A stretch of 8,114 bases of DNA from Candidatus Electrothrix marina (GTDB lineage: Bacteria; Desulfobacterota; Desulfobulbia; Desulfobulbales; Desulfobulbaceae), in assembly GCA_004028495.1 (NCBI GenBank), contig MTKS01000052.1, positions 1 to 8,114 of the forward strand, read 5' to 3'. A program made the position numbers and the translations under genes. A model generated the notes under the pieces. It saw only the letters and a list, made by a program, of their open reading frames with translations. It made no database searches and was not told where the DNA came from. Of this stretch, positions 5,999 to 8,114 are shown piece after piece. How positions within the stretch are numbered: position 1 is the stretch's first letter; every line of letters begins with the position of its first letter.

Positions 5999-6162
5999 CG
6001 TTTAGTCGTTTTTTTCTCTTCATGACTTTCTATCGCGAGCAGCTCGGAAAGAAAACCCTCAAGAATGCCGAAATTGGCTTTCTGGCGCAGGAGCCGCTTA
6101 ATGGCCCAGTCGAATCGGATGTGTTTTTTCGCAGTACCGCAAAACTCGCACGGAAACTTCAT
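5995..6162 (-). pseudogene. Chimeric 55-residue ORF: MITE end fused to Rpn 5' fragment (copy D)
   Basis: Residues 1-10 (MKFPCEFCGT) are read from the inverted-repeat end of the inserted element. From A11-K12-K13 on it follows the intact rpn to FGILEGFLSELL, then an unrelated tail AIESHEEKKTTKR. Its stop TGA overlaps the ATG of the nucleotidyltransferase. Without the insertion the frame would start at the native rpn ATG, now split between 6130 and 6290. The rpn match covers 6037-6130. No good ribosome site precedes 6162. It has no nuclease core. The CxxC in the new N-terminus is probably accidental. Confidence 0.6.
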
Positions 6163-6281
6163 GCAGCAAGCTTACATCACCATGCGCCTTACTTATCTAG
6201 CTGTTTTTGTGTTGCCCAACGGAACAGATATGAGTTATAAACCGATTCCTGTGATTGCCTGTGTGAGTTTTGCGGTACTGC
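6131..6281. mobile_element. MITE-like insertion with inverted ends and 8-bp target duplication
   Basis: The ends are inverted repeats: 6131-6153 pairs with 6259-6281 with two G-T type mismatches (gcagtaccgcaaaactcgc at the left). Exactly flanking them is the direct repeat gttttttc, at 6123-6130 and 6282-6289. Removing the element plus one copy of the repeat restores ttttttcat, the start of the rpn copy D gene, as found uninterrupted at 4487 and 5681. That shows a real insertion. The 151-bp element holds no plausible transposase, so it must be moved in trans. An 8-bp duplication is made by several IS families; I do not assign one. No second copy is in the window. Confidence 0.85.
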
Positions 6282-6291
6282 GTTTTTTCAT

Positions 6292-6375
6292 AATCCCGGT
6301 TTAGAGCGTAGCGGCTTTTTCGTCACCAAGTCCACTATACAGCGAGTGAGCAGGTTGCTAGTTTTGGCGTTTCAT
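6292..6375 (-). pseudogene. Nucleotidyltransferase gene remnant (copy D)
   Basis: At 6364-6375 the minus strand begins ATGAAACGCCAA, the same first four codons (MKRQ) as the intact nucleotidyltransferase. After about 22 unrelated bases, 6341 down to about 6297 matches its 3' part (agtggacttggtgac-gaaaaagc), with one base lost after ggtgac and a stop where the intact gene continues. About 200 bases including the whole active site are gone. The 3' part is closest to the remnant at 2528-2612 and breaks off near the same point. Next downstream is rpn copy D with its inserted element. Confidence 0.65.
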
Positions 6376-6554
6376 AAAGTTGAGCTGCTTCCGGCTTCAG
6401 ATTTTTTTCCAAATTATTATTAACTTCAGGATATATAACTACATGAATATGTGAAGTTGGTCAAGTAAGCAGGTCAGATTGAACACGGATTTTCGAAATG
6501 CTTTTTTTTGTCTCCCAGCACTGACATTTATTACCAGATAGTAATTAAAATATC

Positions 6555-6583
6555 TTGACTTATTTTTTACTGACAAAGATAAT
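6555..6583 (+). promoter_or_regulatory. Sigma70-type promoter of the lipoprotein hydrolase gene
   Basis: TTGACT (6555-6560) and GATAAT (6578-6583) are separated by exactly 17 bases: five of six matches to each consensus hexamer. Transcription would begin near 6590, leaving a leader of about 48 bases before the ATG. The stretch 6376-6554 upstream has no gene. It is AT-rich and carries an inverted repeat aacttca (6422-6428) / tgaagtt (6452-6458) that could be an operator, and a T8 run at 6503-6510 without a good stem. Confidence 0.7.
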
Positions 6584-6637
6584 AATTATTTAAAGAGGTT
6601 AACTAAATATAGCCGTTTATCAAAAGGGAGAATATAA

Positions 6638-8114
6638 ATGAATGCATCACGAACAATTAAAAAGACTGGAATTATTATAATTATTTTAACGCTCACAGCC
6701 TGCACACCAAACAAGGCATGGCGAACAGTAAACAATTTTAAAGAATGCACATCTACCTCTCCAGAGAGTTTGGATGAAAAAGAGTGTCTCATAGAAAATA
6801 TTACAGATGTGAATGGAAATAATTTGTACAAATTAGGCTTTCTGGAGTTTACTGACAGAGGAAATCTCTTTGATAACAATGCAAGAAATAAAATTTTAAG
6901 CAAGATTGAACGTGACGCTGCTGAGGGAGTATTAGTTATTGTTTATGCTCACGGGTGGAATTATAACGCTAAATTTCATGATAGCAATGTCGACTCATTT
7001 AGAAAAGCATTGTCACGAATTTCTCGAATACCTGAAATAACAAGAAACAGAAAAGTATATGGAATTTATCTTGGCTGGAGAGGACGTGTTTGGCCATGGT
7101 ATTTTAATCATATTTTAACATACTGGGATAGAAAATCAATAGCACGCGAAATCGGCGATAGTGGTGTTTCAGATATTTTGCTTAGATTAGACATGATTGA
7201 TAAAATTAACGATAATAATACATTGCTTATTGCCGGGCATAGCCTTGGCGCACAAATGCTTTCATCAGCAGTTAATGAAATATTACTGCACAGAATGATA
7301 GAAAAAAAATACAATAAAGTTAAAGAGCTGGAAAAATTTGCGGATGGTATAGTTTTGGTTAATCCCGCTGTTGAAGCAAATCAATTTTTACAGCTTTATG
7401 AATTATCACTAGATCAAGACGTGAGAAACGATCTTGGAGATAGAAAACTTCTTACTATTATAACTACAAAAGACGATTTTCCAACAAGGACGCTTTTTCC
7501 ACTTGGTCAATTTTTTAACACGTTATTCACTAATCAAAACAAAATAGATCGAGATTATTTTTCGGGAGGAAAAGTATCTGAGTTCGATTTAGATTTAATT
7601 ACTGCTGGACAGTATAAACCTTTTCATACAGCGAATCTATTTGGAAAGAAGATCGCAGATTCCAATCACTCATCAAATGAAAGCAATGATAAAAAGTATG
7701 ACCTTTACTTTAAAGATTGCTGTACCAATCCTGACAAGTGTTACCTCTCTAAGGAGAAAACACGTTTTATATGTAAAGATAAAAAATTGCCTATTTCAGT
7801 TGTTTACACAGAAGAATCTTTCATTGAAGATCATAATGACATATTCAACAATAAATTAATCGCATATCTTTCGACCGCTGCATCAGGGAATACAATTCTT
7901 CAAAAGAAACGAAATGGAGTTGATGATAGAGGCAATTCCATCTTTAATTTTTGGCTTGGAGCGCTAGCTGATGAATGCTCTGAGAACAATAATTTCGACT
8001 TTTCCAAGTGCTTCACGTACTTTTATAAGGAATTCTGTGATCTTTCAGAAGGAGAAGAAAGAGAGATTTGTTCAAAAGAAGTACGATTGGATGGCGGCGG
8101 ACCCTTATTGTATT
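6638..8114 (+). CDS. Lipoprotein alpha/beta hydrolase, 3' end outside window
   Basis: The frame is open for 492 codons to the right edge. AGGGAG at 6625-6630, 7 bases before the ATG, fixes the start. Residues 1-21 are a lipoprotein signal peptide with lipobox LTAC and C22 as the lipid site. An alpha/beta-hydrolase fold follows: strand VLVIVYAHGWNYNA (H105-G106-W107, oxyanion region) and the nucleophile elbow IAGHSLGAQ with S202. D279 or D280 (TTKDDFPT) and H330 (KPFHTANLF) are plausible remaining triad members. The HGWxxNA...GHSLGA pair is typical of a family of secreted or membrane esterases/lipases; the substrate is unknown. After about residue 345 comes a cysteine-rich extension (DCCTNPDKC, ADEC, SKCF, EFCD, EICS) not part of the usual fold. 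Base composition is strongly AT-rich and codon use prefers A/T thirds, unlike the genes to its left, which suggests recent transfer. Confidence 0.88.
   Translation, partial: MNASRTIKKTGIIIIILTLTACTPNKAWRTVNNFKECTSTSPESLDEKECLIENITDVNGNNLYKLGFLEFTDRGNLFDNNARNKILSKIERDAAEGVLVIVYAHGWNYNAKFHDSNVDSFRKALSRISRIPEITRNRKVYGIYLGWRGRVWPWYFNHILTYWDRKSIAREIGDSGVSDILLRLDMIDKINDNNTLLIAGHSLGAQMLSSAVNEILLHRMIEKKYNKVKELEKFADGIVLVNPAVEANQFLQLYELSLDQDVRNDLGDRKLLTIITTKDDFPTRTLFPLGQFFNTLFTNQNKIDRDYFSGGKVSEFDLDLITAGQYKPFHTANLFGKKIADSNHSSNESNDKKYDLYFKDCCTNPDKCYLSKEKTRFICKDKKLPISVVYTEESFIEDHNDIFNNKLIAYLSTAASGNTILQKKRNGVDDRGNSIFNFWLGALADECSENNNFDFSKCFTYFYKEFCDLSEGEEREICSKEVRLDGGGPLLY

Noticed and set aside
2445..6130. 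CRISPR array from the repeated segment
   Set aside because: Four long coding repeats at irregular kilobase spacing; no short regular repeats or spacers.
5614..6304. Plus-strand ORFs sharing MPKFAFWRRRRLMAQSNRMCFF
   Set aside because: The repeated peptide is the antisense reading of the repeated rpn 5' end; the rpn frame explains it better. ORFs here also cross the inserted element.
6436..6464. Minus-strand promoter TTGACC with a 17-base spacer before remnant D
   Set aside because: The -10 position reads TAGTTA, too poor a match to claim.
6586..7859. ORFs at 6586-6903 (-), 7108-7314 (-) and 7641-7859 (+)
   Set aside because: All lie within the long hydrolase frame with its lipobox and GHSLG motif; they are shadows.

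Overview
The window looks like a moderate-GC bacterial chromosome segment, most plausibly from a sulfur-metabolising Desulfobacterota-type organism (Desulfobulbales, including cable bacteria, would fit). This is an inference from gene content only: a SulP anion permease, a stand-alone RRM protein, a cold-shock protein, and several Rpn-type and DUF1016 nuclease genes. No marker gene fixes the taxonomy.

Layout. (1) Positions 2-493, + strand: the tail of a SulP permease that enters from the left and stops early, so it is probably a broken gene. (2) Positions 573-2143, + strand: a small-protein, RNA-binding region. It holds an unrecognised 45-residue ORF, a structured leader, an RRM RNA-binding protein, a hairpin-rich leader, a CspA-family protein, a terminator-like hairpin and a lysine-rich 58-residue protein that starts at TTG. 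(3) Positions 2248-6375, - strand: an array of toxin-like and nuclease genes and their remnants. In transcription order it reads: NTase remnant, Rpn 5' fragment, intact MNT nucleotidyltransferase, Rpn 5' fragment, intact DUF1016 (YhcG-type) nuclease, intact Rpn nuclease, double-META lipoprotein, NTase remnant, Rpn remnant. (4) Positions 6638-8114, + strand: a very AT-rich lipoprotein alpha/beta hydrolase with a near-consensus sigma70 promoter, running off the right edge.

The main signal is in region 3. The first 60 to 95 bases of an rpn gene occur four times on the same strand, and three of these copies sit just downstream of the 3' end of the same nucleotidyltransferase gene. Only one rpn is complete, and it is joined by an ATGA overlap to a DUF1016 nuclease instead. 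The array looks like repeated duplication and partner exchange of 'partner gene - rpn' cassettes, with the rpn 5' end as the shared segment. One copy was hit exactly at its start codon by a 151-bp MITE-like element with about 23-bp inverted ends and a clean 8-bp target duplication. The element supplies a new ATG and makes a chimeric 55-residue ORF that overlaps the next gene's start codon.

How the genes may work together: the DUF1016-Rpn pair, the MNT nucleotidyltransferase and possibly an internal C-terminal Rpn product are candidates for a defence or toxin-antitoxin locus. The RRM, Csp and lysine-rich genes look like an RNA-chaperone or cold-response neighbourhood. Neither role can be proven from sequence alone.
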